From: CALFMR01 sp035550595
GTDB taxonomy: Bacteria; Acidobacteriota; Vicinamibacteria; Vicinamibacterales; SCN-69-37
Assembly: GCA_035550595.1 (NCBI GenBank)
Contig: DASZOV010000055.1
Location: 1 to 17,125, forward strand
Length of the DNA: 17,125 nucleotides
Reading direction: 5' to 3'
A program made the position numbers and the translations under genes. The notes under the pieces are model-generated. The model saw only the letters and a program-made list of their open reading frames with translations. It ran no database searches and was not told the origin of the DNA. How positions within the stretch are numbered: position 1 is the first letter of the stretch; the number at the start of each line of letters is the position of its first letter. Below, in pieces: positions 1-7,159 of this stretch.

Positions 1-71
1 CCCCCGGCCGCGGAGCGACCTTCCGCGTGACGCTGCCGGTCGTGCCCTCGATTCGAAGCATGGGGAGATAG
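1..71 (+). CDS. Sensor histidine kinase, C-terminal end only (partial at window edge)
   Basis: Read in the frame starting at base 3, the window opens with 22 codons and then TAG at 69-71. The residues include GATFRVTLPV, the typical last beta strand of a HATPase_c kinase domain (G-x-T-F-x-V-x-L-P), followed by a short tail. The stop lies two bases before the ATG of an NtrC-type response regulator on the same strand, so this is very probably the cognate sensor kinase of that regulator. Nothing can be said of its sensor domain because it lies outside the window. Confidence 0.75.
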   Translation, partial: PGRGATFRVTLPVVPSIRSMGR

Positions 72-73
72 CT

Positions 74-1477
74 ATGGGACGTATTCTCGTCGTCGACGAT
101 CACGATTCGCTGCGGAAGGGCCTCGTGCGCGCGCTGGTCAATGCCGGGCACGACGCGGAGGAAGCGGCCAACGGCACGCTGGCCATCGAGCGGCTGCAGG
201 ACAGCCAGTACGACGTCGTGCTGACCGACTTGCGCATGGGCGGCGCCGACGGCATGGACGTCCTGCGCACGACACGATCGATCCAGCCGAACGCCGCGGT
301 CATCCTGATGACCGCGTTCGGATCGATCCACACCGCCGTCGAGGCGATGAAGATCGGCGCCTTCGACTTCGTGCAGAAGCCGTTCGAAATCGAGGAGATG
401 GAGCTCAAGATCGAAAAGGCGATCGAGCTCCGCCATCTCAAGTACCAGGTCGAGTACCTGCGCCACGAGCAGCAGGACCTCTACGACTTCGACCGCATCG
501 TCGGCGCGAGCGGCGCGCTGCACCAGGTGCTCGGCATCGTGAAGAAGGTGGCGCGGAGCAACTCGACCGTGCTCATCCGCGGCGAAACGGGCACGGGCAA
601 GGAGCTCATCGCGGGCGCCATCCATCACAACTCGACGCGCGCGAGCCGCGCGTTCGTCAAGGTGAACTGCGCGGCGCTGCAGGAGAACCTGCTCGAGTCG
701 GAGCTCTTCGGCCACGAGAAGGGCGCCTTCACGAGCGCCGACAAGCAGCGTATCGGCCGGTTCGAGCAGGCCGACGGCGGCACGCTGTTCCTCGACGAGG
801 TCGGCGACATGAGCCCGAGCACGCAGGCCAAGATCCTGCGCGTGCTCCAGGAGCACGAGTTCGAGCGGCTCGGCGGGACGCGGACGCTGCGCGTCGACGT
901 GCGCATCATCGCCGCGACCAACCGCAACCTGACCCAGATGGTGCAGGAGGGCCGATTCCGCGAGGACCTTTTCTATCGGCTGAACGTCGTGTCGGTGGAG
1001 ATGCCGCCGCTGCGCGACCGCAAGGACGACATCCCGGCGCTCGCCGAGTTCTTCGTCCGCCGCTTCGCCGGCGAGCTGAAGAAGAAGATCGACGGTATCG
1101 ACGCCGAGGCGCAGAAGGTGCTCATGCGGCACAACTGGCCCGGCAACATCCGCGAGCTCGAGAACGTCATCGAGCGTGCGGTGCTGCTGGCCGAGGGCAC
1201 CGTCGTGCGCGTCGATGACCTGCAAATCGGCGAGCATTCGGCACAGAGCTCACCGGCCGATCGATCGCCGGTCGTCAAGATCCCGCCGACCGGAATCCCG
1301 CTCGAGGACATCGAGCGGCAGGCCGTCGTCGAGGCGCTCCGGATGTCGAATTGGGTGCAGAAGGACGCCGCCGAGCTGCTCGCGATCAGCCCGCGCGTGA
1401 TGAACTACAAGATCAAGATTCTCAACATCGAGATTCCGCGCGGCCGCCGGCCGATGGCGGAAGCCGTCACCAGCTAG
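74..1477 (+). CDS. NtrC-family sigma-54-dependent response regulator
   Basis: A 467-residue two-component activator that, when phosphorylated, should hydrolyse ATP to open sigma-54 RNA polymerase promoters. The receiver domain (about 1-120) has the acidic pair D8/D9, phospho-acceptor D52, T80 and K102. The AAA+ domain (about 140-375) has Walker A GETGTGKE at 170-177, a sigma-54 contact loop reading GAFTSA at 217-222, Walker B GGTLFLDEV near 235-243, and the WPGNIRELENV motif near 354-364. A Fis-type helix-turn-helix (AAELLAISPRVMNYK) lies near 431-445. Length and domain order are normal for the family. The start is supported by GGGGAG at 62-67, six bases before ATG and overlapping the upstream kinase stop, so the two genes are translationally close. 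The loop's usual second Gly is Ser here. The target genes cannot be read from the sequence, so no symbol is given. Confidence 0.95.
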   Translation: MGRILVVDDHDSLRKGLVRALVNAGHDAEEAANGTLAIERLQDSQYDVVLTDLRMGGADGMDVLRTTRSIQPNAAVILMTAFGSIHTAVEAMKIGAFDFVQKPFEIEEMELKIEKAIELRHLKYQVEYLRHEQQDLYDFDRIVGASGALHQVLGIVKKVARSNSTVLIRGETGTGKELIAGAIHHNSTRASRAFVKVNCAALQENLLESELFGHEKGAFTSADKQRIGRFEQADGGTLFLDEVGDMSPSTQAKILRVLQEHEFERLGGTRTLRVDVRIIAATNRNLTQMVQEGRFREDLFYRLNVVSVEMPPLRDRKDDIPALAEFFVRRFAGELKKKIDGIDAEAQKVLMRHNWPGNIRELENVIERAVLLAEGTVVRVDDLQIGEHSAQSSPADRSPVVKIPPTGIPLEDIERQAVVEALRMSNWVQKDAAELLAISPRVMNYKIKILNIEIPRGRRPMAEAVTS

Positions 1478-1482
1478 TCCCC

Positions 1483-2472
1483 TCAACGCGGCGGACGGCC
1501 CGGGCCGTCCGTCGCGTCTCCCGCCGATCCACCGAGTTTCGCTTTGGGATGCGCCTCGCGATAGACGTCCATCAGACGTCCGACGTCGAGGTGCGTGTAA
1601 CGCTGTGTCGTGTTCAGACGCGCGTGGCCGAGGAGTTCTTGAATCACCCGTAGATCCGCGCCCGCCTGGAGCAGGTGCGTGGCGAAGGTGTGTCGCAGCG
1701 CGTGCGGGCTGATGGGCTGCGCGATGCCGGCTTCGCGCACGTAGCAGCGAACGATGCGGTCGATGCTTCGGGAGGTGAGACGACCGCCGCGCGCATTGAG
1801 AAAGAGCGGGTCGCGCGCCCGTCCATGACGCGCGGGCCCACGCCCACGCGTCGACGAAGCCGTCGTCAGTCGCCGATCGGGCGTCATCGCGCGGATGGCC
1901 TCGGCGGCCGCGCGGTTGAACGGTACGAGCCGTTCTTTTCCGCCTTTGCCGCGCACGCGCACGATGCGGCTCGACACGTTGAGATCGGCGAGATCGAGAT
2001 CGGCGAGCTCACTCAACCGCAACCCTGACGCGTAGAAGAGCTCGAGAATGGCACGATCGCGTCTCCCGGCGGGCGTCTCCATGTCGGGCGCGGCCAGGAG
2101 TCGCGTGACTTCGTCATGGACGAGATGTGCGGGCAGTGCGCGCTGCTGCCGCGGCGCGCTGACGAGCGATGTCGGGTCGTCGGCGATCAGCTCCTCGCGG
2201 ACGAGGTACCGTGCGAACGTCCGCACGGCCGCCAGCCGGCGCGCGCTCGACGCGCGACTCAGGCCGCGGGCGTGCTGATCGCCGAGAAAGCCGCGCACGC
2301 CCTCGGCGTCGAAGCGGGTCACCGACACCTGGCTCGGGCGACAGCCATCGCGAGCGGCGAGGAATGCGACGAACTGCTCGAGATCGGTCGCGTAGGCGCG
2401 AACGGTCTGGGCCGAGACATTGCGGTTGTAACGCAGGAACGCGAGAAACGCGCGGACGTCGTCCTTCAACAT
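1483..2472 (-). CDS. xerC: Tyrosine recombinase XerC/XerD type
   Basis: A 329-residue site-specific tyrosine recombinase, probably resolving chromosome dimers at dif. The N-terminal SAM-like DNA-binding domain spans about 1-95, starting at MLKDDVRAFLAFL. The catalytic domain has the full set R152 (GLRLSEL), K176 (GKGGKER), H257 and R260 (HALRHTFATHLL), H283 (LLGHARL) and nucleophile Y292 (TQRYTHLD). The spacing matches XerD. The open frame runs far upstream into trmFO, but the ATG at 2472 is chosen: it follows the trmFO stop by ten bases, has GAGG upstream, and gives a family-typical length. Residues about 200-221 form a somewhat long Arg/Ser/Thr-rich loop, and the C-terminal tail after about 311 is Gly/Pro-rich. 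Placement directly after trmFO in a topA-trmFO-xerC block favours XerC over a mobile-element integrase; the XerC/XerD choice rests on context. Confidence 0.9.
   Translation of the reverse strand: MLKDDVRAFLAFLRYNRNVSAQTVRAYATDLEQFVAFLAARDGCRPSQVSVTRFDAEGVRGFLGDQHARGLSRASSARRLAAVRTFARYLVREELIADDPTSLVSAPRQQRALPAHLVHDEVTRLLAAPDMETPAGRRDRAILELFYASGLRLSELADLDLADLNVSSRIVRVRGKGGKERLVPFNRAAAEAIRAMTPDRRLTTASSTRGRGPARHGRARDPLFLNARGGRLTSRSIDRIVRCYVREAGIAQPISPHALRHTFATHLLQAGADLRVIQELLGHARLNTTQRYTHLDVGRLMDVYREAHPKAKLGGSAGDATDGPGRPPR
1492..1511. terminator. 20-bp perfect palindrome between convergent genes, possible terminator
   Basis: The sequence CGGACGGCCCGGGCCGTCCG is its own reverse complement. It starts 15 bases after the response regulator stop and lies inside the last codons of the convergent xerC. 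A GC-rich hairpin here could end transcription of the regulator, but no T-run follows on either strand. The terminator role is therefore weakly supported. Confidence 0.3.
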
Positions 2473-2482
2473 GTCGGACGCC

Positions 2483-3919
2483 TCAGTCCGCGACGCGCGC
2501 GGCCGCAGCGGCGAGGTCACCGTCAACCGTCGCCGATCCCGACTCGGCCGCCATCCAGCGCGCGAGGTCGTCGAGCGCGCGCCGGCTCGTCGCGAGCTGT
2601 CGCTCCTGGCGGCTCCGCGGTGGATCGTCGAGCGCGGGCATGATGCCGAACGTGATGTTCGACGGCTGATAGTGCCGCGGGTCGGCGTGCGAGACGTAAT
2701 AGCCAAGCGATCCGATCGCCGTGGTTCGCGGTGCGGCGATCGGCGTATGACCCTGCTCGAGACGCGCCGCATTGATCCCGGCGATGAGCCCGGACGCCGC
2801 CGACTCGACGTAACCCTCGACACCCGAGACCTGACCGGCGATGAAGAGCGTCGGCCGCGTGCGCGTCTGCCAGGTCTCGGTGAGCACCGTCGGACCGTTC
2901 ACGTACGTGTTCCGGTGAATCATGCCGAAGCGGACGAACTCGGCGTGCTCGAGGCCGGGAATCAGGCGCAGCACGCGCGCCTGTTCACCCCATTTGAGCT
3001 GCGTCTGAAACCCGACGAGGCTGTAATGATCGCCAGCCAGATTGTCCTGCCGCAGTTGCACGACCGCATAAGGCCATCGGCCGGTTCGGGGATCGGTCAA
3101 TCCGGCGGGCTTCATGGGACCGAAGCGCAACGTGTCGACGCCGCGGTGCGCCATGACCTCGATCGGCAGGCAACCCTCGAAGAAGGTCGTGCGATCGAAG
3201 TCGTGGACCTCGGCCTTCTCGGCGGTCGTGACGGCCGTATGAAACCGCTCGTACTCCTCGCGCGTGAACGGACAGTTCAGGTAATCGCCCTCCTCCGCCT
3301 TCGCGTCGGCCATCGACATGTCCGTCGATGCTTCGGCGAGACTGGCTGAGGCCGTCCCCCGAATCGATCGATTCCAGCGCGAGGCACGGAAAACGCGTGA
3401 CTGATCGATCGACTCGGCCAGAACGATCGGACTGATGGCGTCGAAAAACGCCAGGTGCTCGTGCCCGACGAACGCGGCGATCTCGTCCGACAAACTTGGT
3501 GAAGTAAGCGGCCCGGTCGCGACGATGACTGGCGTGCGCTCGTCGGTGTCCGGTAGGTGCGCCACCTCGCCGCGCTCGACGCGAATCAGCGGATGGCTCG
3601 ACACCGCTTCCGTCACACGCTCGGCGAACGCTTCGCGATCGACGGCCAGCGCCGCGCCCGCCGGCACGCGCACCGCATCGGCCGCGCGCATGACGAGAGA
3701 CCCCAGCCGCCGCATTTCCTCTTTCAGGAGGCCGACGGCGTTGTCCAGCTTGTCGCCACGAAACGAATTGCTGCAGACGAGCTCGGCGAGACGGTCCGTC
3801 CGATGAACGGCGGTCGCGCGCACCGGACGCATCTCGTGGAGGACGACCGGGACACCGCGCGAGGCTGCCTGCCAGGCAGCTTCAGATCCTGCCAGTCCGC
3901 CGCCGATGACGTGCACCAT
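2483..3919 (-). CDS. trmFO: Methylenetetrahydrofolate--tRNA-(uracil-5-)-methyltransferase TrmFO
   Basis: A 478-residue FAD- and folate-dependent enzyme that methylates U54 in the T-loop of tRNAs, using 5,10-methylenetetrahydrofolate. The N-terminal dinucleotide-binding motif VIGGGLAGSEAAWQ begins at residue 4. Cys49 in CSNSFRGD and Cys250 in FEGCLPIE match the two conserved family cysteines. Conserved blocks YLNCP (about 213), FGPMKPAGL (about 266), QLRQDN, QLKWGEQ, FGMIHRNTY and AGQVSGVEGY are present. The ATG at 3919 is required to start just before the FAD motif; the longer frame runs into the upstream gene. Its Shine-Dalgarno is poor. Compared with the usual roughly 435-450 residues, about 24 extra residues, rich in Ala/Ser/Met/Asp/Glu, lie between the SR of RASR (about 181) and YLNCP. 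The gene is ten bases from xerC and part of the dprA-topA block. Confidence 0.95.
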   Translation of the reverse strand: MVHVIGGGLAGSEAAWQAASRGVPVVLHEMRPVRATAVHRTDRLAELVCSNSFRGDKLDNAVGLLKEEMRRLGSLVMRAADAVRVPAGAALAVDREAFAERVTEAVSSHPLIRVERGEVAHLPDTDERTPVIVATGPLTSPSLSDEIAAFVGHEHLAFFDAISPIVLAESIDQSRVFRASRWNRSIRGTASASLAEASTDMSMADAKAEEGDYLNCPFTREEYERFHTAVTTAEKAEVHDFDRTTFFEGCLPIEVMAHRGVDTLRFGPMKPAGLTDPRTGRWPYAVVQLRQDNLAGDHYSLVGFQTQLKWGEQARVLRLIPGLEHAEFVRFGMIHRNTYVNGPTVLTETWQTRTRPTLFIAGQVSGVEGYVESAASGLIAGINAARLEQGHTPIAAPRTTAIGSLGYYVSHADPRHYQPSNITFGIMPALDDPPRSRQERQLATSRRALDDLARWMAAESGSATVDGDLAAAAARVAD

Positions 3920-3956
3920 GGCCCCATGATACCGGGCCGCGGGCGGGAGGTTCCGT

Positions 3957-4637
3957 TCAGTTGATGGCGAAGCAGTAGAAGAGGCCGTCGCCGCCCGTCG
4001 CGCGCAGATCGTCCTGACTGCACCCCTGCGAGGCATGCGCCGAGTTCCAGGACGACGGGTTGTCTCCGCCGCCTTGGCGATCGTGATGGCCGAGCTGAGC
4101 GCTGCCGCGACCGTCGCTCGTCCAATTGTGGCAGGTGCGATCGGGCCCAGCGGGAAACGCCGTCCCGTCGGGCTGCGATCCGGTGAGCATGTCGTGCCGG
4201 TTCGGCGTATCGCCGCGGCCGTTGACGATCTGCCCTTCCTCGGTGAGCTGCGTCGTCTTGAAGAGATTGTTCGCGTCCGAGTGAAGCTCGGTCAGGTTGG
4301 TGGCGATGCGCACGCCACGGGCGTTGAACCACGGCCCGGCGCCGATGCGATCGCGCGCGTTGACGGCCGAGGCACGGCCGGTCGCCTGCGTGCTGAGATA
4401 GGCGTGCCACGTGCGGCCGCCCGCACCGACTGCCGTCGCGCGTGTCTGGCAGAGTCGATCTGCGCCTTGGAGGCCGCCGAGATTCGCGCCGTCCCCCGAC
4501 CCGCGGCTCGTGATGAAGAAGCTCATCGTGCTCGCTGGCGCCGCGGGCGGCTGCTGCGCATGGACGAGATAGGACGCCGCCACGAGCGCGGCGACCGAGA
4601 GTCCCCAGACGCCGAGCACACTCGTCCTCTTCATCAT
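3957..4637 (-). CDS. Exported lectin-like protein (C-type-lectin-like fold)
   Basis: A 226-residue protein with a signal peptide: MMKR, a hydrophobic core to about residue 24, and a likely cut after VHA at 27. The mature part starts with a short Pro/Ala linker and then a domain I recognise from proteins annotated simply as 'lectin' in Rhizobiales and Acidobacteria. Its blocks include FFITSRGSGDGANLGGLQGA, RTWHAYLS, VNARDRIG, NGRGDTPNRHD, LTGSQPDGTAFP, SWNSAHASQGC and GDGLFYCFAIN. Four cysteines (63, 169, 206, 222) could form two disulfides. GGAG lies six bases before the first of two adjacent ATG codons (4637 and 4634). It sits 31 bases after topA and 37 bases before trmFO, co-directional, an unusual place for a secreted protein. 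Ligand and role are unknown; the family name rests on similarity, not on a shown sugar-binding site. Confidence 0.75.
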   Translation of the reverse strand: MMKRTSVLGVWGLSVAALVAASYLVHAQQPPAAPASTMSFFITSRGSGDGANLGGLQGADRLCQTRATAVGAGGRTWHAYLSTQATGRASAVNARDRIGAGPWFNARGVRIATNLTELHSDANNLFKTTQLTEEGQIVNGRGDTPNRHDMLTGSQPDGTAFPAGPDRTCHNWTSDGRGSAQLGHHDRQGGGDNPSSWNSAHASQGCSQDDLRATGGDGLFYCFAIN

Positions 4638-4668
4638 GGCGTTCTCCGTGCAGCCGCTCGACGCCCGA

Positions 4669-7110
4669 CTACGCTTCGGTCGCCGCCGGCTCGAGCTCCG
4701 CGCTGCGCACGTAGTCGCACGCCTCGTTGGCGCAGATGAGCTGCCGTCCGTGTCGCTTGGTGATCTTCTCGGTCAGGAACGCCCAGCCGCACTTCGGGCA
4801 CGGCTCGGGCACCGGCTTGTTCCACAGCGTGAAGTCGCACTTCGGATAGTTCGCGCAGCCGTAGAACACCTTCCCACGGCGCGACTTCCGTTCGACGATG
4901 TCACCGCCGTCCTTCGGGCAGGCGACACCGGTGGACTTCTGTTTGACGTACTTGCACTCGGGATAGCCGGTGCACGCGGTGAACTCGCCGAACCGGCCCT
5001 GCTTCAGGACCAGGTTGCGGCCGCAGTTCGGGCACTTCTCGTCGAGAATCTGATCCGGCTTGGCCGCGGCCATGCCCTGCTTGGTCGAGATGATCTTGCG
5101 TGTCGTCTTGCACTCGGGATAGCCGGTGCAGGCGAGGAACATCCCGAAACGGCCGCGCTTGAGCACCATCGGCCGCCCGCAGTTCTCGCACGTCTCTTCC
5201 AGATCCTCGGCGGGCGCTTCGGCCGGCTCGAGCTCCTTCGTGTTGTCGCAGTCCGGATAGCGGCTGCAGGCGAGGAAGATGCCGAACTTGCCGGCTTTCT
5301 CGACCATCTGGCCCTGCCCGCACTTGTCGCAGGTGATGCCGGTCGGCTGCCCTTCCTTGAAGCTCGGCATCTCCTTGGCCGCGCGCTTCAGGTCCTTCTG
5401 GAAGCTCTTGTAGAAGTTCGACAGCGTGTCTTCGTAATCCGCCTTGCCCTTCTCGATGTTGTCGAGCTGATCCTCCATGCGCGCCGTGTACTCGACGTCG
5501 AGGATGTCGTCGAACACGGGATGGAGCAACCGATCGACGAGCCGGCGGCCGAGGATCGTCGGCCGGAAGCGGCCTTCGACCTTGTTCACGTAGTCGCGCG
5601 CCTGGAGCACGCCGATGATCGACGCGTAGGTGCTGGGACGGCCGATGCCGTTCTCTTCGAGCGCCTTGACGAGCGACCCTTCGTTGTAGCGTGGCGGCGG
5701 CTGGGTGAACTTCTGCTCAGGCGTGATGGCGCGGACGTCGAGCGTCTGCCCTTCGCTGAGTGCCGGCAGCACACCGCTCGTCGTCTCCTCATCCGCGTCA
5801 GCACCCGCCGGCTTCGCCGCCGGACGCTCCGTCCGCTCGCTTTCCTCCGCCTCGCCCGTGCCCTGATAGACGGCGAGCCAGCCGGCGAACCGCGGCACGG
5901 ATCCCTTGGCGCGGAAGACGTACTCGCCAGCCGAGATGTCCACTGTCGTGTCATCGAACACGGCTGACGCCATCTGCGAGGCGACGAAGCGATTCCAGAT
6001 CAAGCGGTAGAGATAGAACTGGTCTGGCGTGAGATACGCGCGCACGGACTCGGGCGTACGCATCGACGTCGGCCGGATCGCCTCGTGCGCGTCCTGCGCC
6101 GTCGACTTCACCTTGTAGCGGTTGGGCTGTTCGGGCACGTAGGCGTCGCCGAACGCCGACCGCACGTGGGCGCGCACCTCGTCGAGCGCCTGCTCGGCGA
6201 CACGCACCGAGTCGGTTCGCATGTAGGTGATGAGGCCAATGGGCGCCTCTTCGTCGGGGAGCTGGATCCCCTCGTACAACTGCTGCGCGACCATCATCGT
6301 CTTCTTGACCGGGAAGCGTGAGGCCTGCTGCAGCTTGCTCGTGATGAACGGCGGCACCGCATGGCGCCGGCGTTCCTTGGTCGCGACCGACGAGACGACG
6401 AACGAAGCGCGCGACAGGTCGTCGAGAATCGCCTTGGCCTCGGCCTCGCGCGACACCTTGACGGCCGCCTCGCCCTTCCGGACGAGCCGTGCGTCGAACT
6501 CGGGCGGTTCGGCGCCGGCCAGCCGTGCCGTGATGTGCCAGAACTCCTCGGCGACGAACGCCTCGATTTCATGCTCGCGGTCGCAGATGAGCTTGAGGGC
6601 GACCGACTGTACGCGGCCGGCGCTCAGACCGCGCCGGACCTTGTCCCAGAGGATGGGGCTGATCTTGTAGCCGACCAGCCGATCGAGCACGCGGCGCGCC
6701 TGCTGGGCGTCGACCATCCGCATGTCGATGTCGCCCGGATGGTTCATCGCCTCGAGAATCGCCTTCTTGGTGATCTCGTTGAACATCAAGCGGCGGATCT
6801 TCTTCTTGGTGCCGCCGAGCTCTTCGGCGAGATGCCAGCCAATGGCCTCACCCTCGCGGTCAGGGTCGGTCGCGACGAAGACCTGGTCGACGGCCTTGGC
6901 CGCGTCCTTCAGGTCCTTGATGACCTTCTGGCGGTCCGGCAGGACCACGTACTCCGGTCGGAAGCCGGCCTCGACGTCCACGCCGAGCTTGCTCTTCGGT
7001 AGGTCGCGAACGTGCCCCATCGACGCGATGACCTTGAAGTCGCGGCCCAGATATTTGTTGATCGTCTTCGCCTTCGCCGGCGACTCAACGACCACGAGCG
7101 CCTTTGCCAT
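4669..7110 (-). CDS. topA: DNA topoisomerase I (type IA, omega protein)
   Basis: An 813-residue type IA topoisomerase that relaxes negative supercoils by a 5'-phosphotyrosyl strand passage. The Toprim domain carries E9 in VESPAKAKTI and the metal site DPDRE at 82-86 (ATDPDREGEAIGWHL). The nucleophile is Y296 in GLITYMRTDS, with R298 and the GRPSTYASIIG motif at 490-500. An Ala/Glu-rich linker (about 419-446) interrupts the core. The C-terminal region holds five zinc-ribbon repeats starting at Cys594, 641, 693, 731 and 771. The fourth reads CPKDGG, with Asp where the second Cys would be, so it has only three of four ligands. The ATG at 7110 begins the canonical MAKALVVVESPAKAK; an AGGAG sits about 25 bases upstream but no close Shine-Dalgarno is clear. 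The gene lies 47 bases after dprA. Confidence 0.97.
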   Translation of the reverse strand: MAKALVVVESPAKAKTINKYLGRDFKVIASMGHVRDLPKSKLGVDVEAGFRPEYVVLPDRQKVIKDLKDAAKAVDQVFVATDPDREGEAIGWHLAEELGGTKKKIRRLMFNEITKKAILEAMNHPGDIDMRMVDAQQARRVLDRLVGYKISPILWDKVRRGLSAGRVQSVALKLICDREHEIEAFVAEEFWHITARLAGAEPPEFDARLVRKGEAAVKVSREAEAKAILDDLSRASFVVSSVATKERRRHAVPPFITSKLQQASRFPVKKTMMVAQQLYEGIQLPDEEAPIGLITYMRTDSVRVAEQALDEVRAHVRSAFGDAYVPEQPNRYKVKSTAQDAHEAIRPTSMRTPESVRAYLTPDQFYLYRLIWNRFVASQMASAVFDDTTVDISAGEYVFRAKGSVPRFAGWLAVYQGTGEAEESERTERPAAKPAGADADEETTSGVLPALSEGQTLDVRAITPEQKFTQPPPRYNEGSLVKALEENGIGRPSTYASIIGVLQARDYVNKVEGRFRPTILGRRLVDRLLHPVFDDILDVEYTARMEDQLDNIEKGKADYEDTLSNFYKSFQKDLKRAAKEMPSFKEGQPTGITCDKCGQGQMVEKAGKFGIFLACSRYPDCDNTKELEPAEAPAEDLEETCENCGRPMVLKRGRFGMFLACTGYPECKTTRKIISTKQGMAAAKPDQILDEKCPNCGRNLVLKQGRFGEFTACTGYPECKYVKQKSTGVACPKDGGDIVERKSRRGKVFYGCANYPKCDFTLWNKPVPEPCPKCGWAFLTEKITKRHGRQLICANEACDYVRSAELEPAATEA

Positions 7111-7114
7111 ATGT

Positions 7115-7159
7115 CAGGTCCGTCCCTTGTCCTTCTCCTCTATTGGTAGCAGGTCCGTC
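7115..7159. repeat. Direct repeat CAGGTCCGTC flanking the topA-dprA gap
   Basis: The ten-base sequence CAGGTCCGTC occurs at 7115-7124, just before the topA start, and again at 7150-7159, overlapping the dprA stop. The starts are 35 bases apart. It could be an operator pair for topA or a chance duplication; nothing else in the gap resembles a promoter. Confidence 0.3.

Noticed and set aside
1483..2472. Phage or integron integrase identity for the tyrosine recombinase
   Set aside because: There are no attachment sites or mobile genes nearby, and the position after trmFO is typical of xerC.
2471..3349. 292-codon open frame on the + strand
   Set aside because: It lies opposite trmFO, with arginine-rich low-information translation and no recognisable domain.
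4636..5967. 443-codon open frame on the + strand
   Set aside because: It lies wholly opposite topA, has a Leu/Arg/Val-rich composition and no family motifs; this is a shadow of a GC-rich gene.
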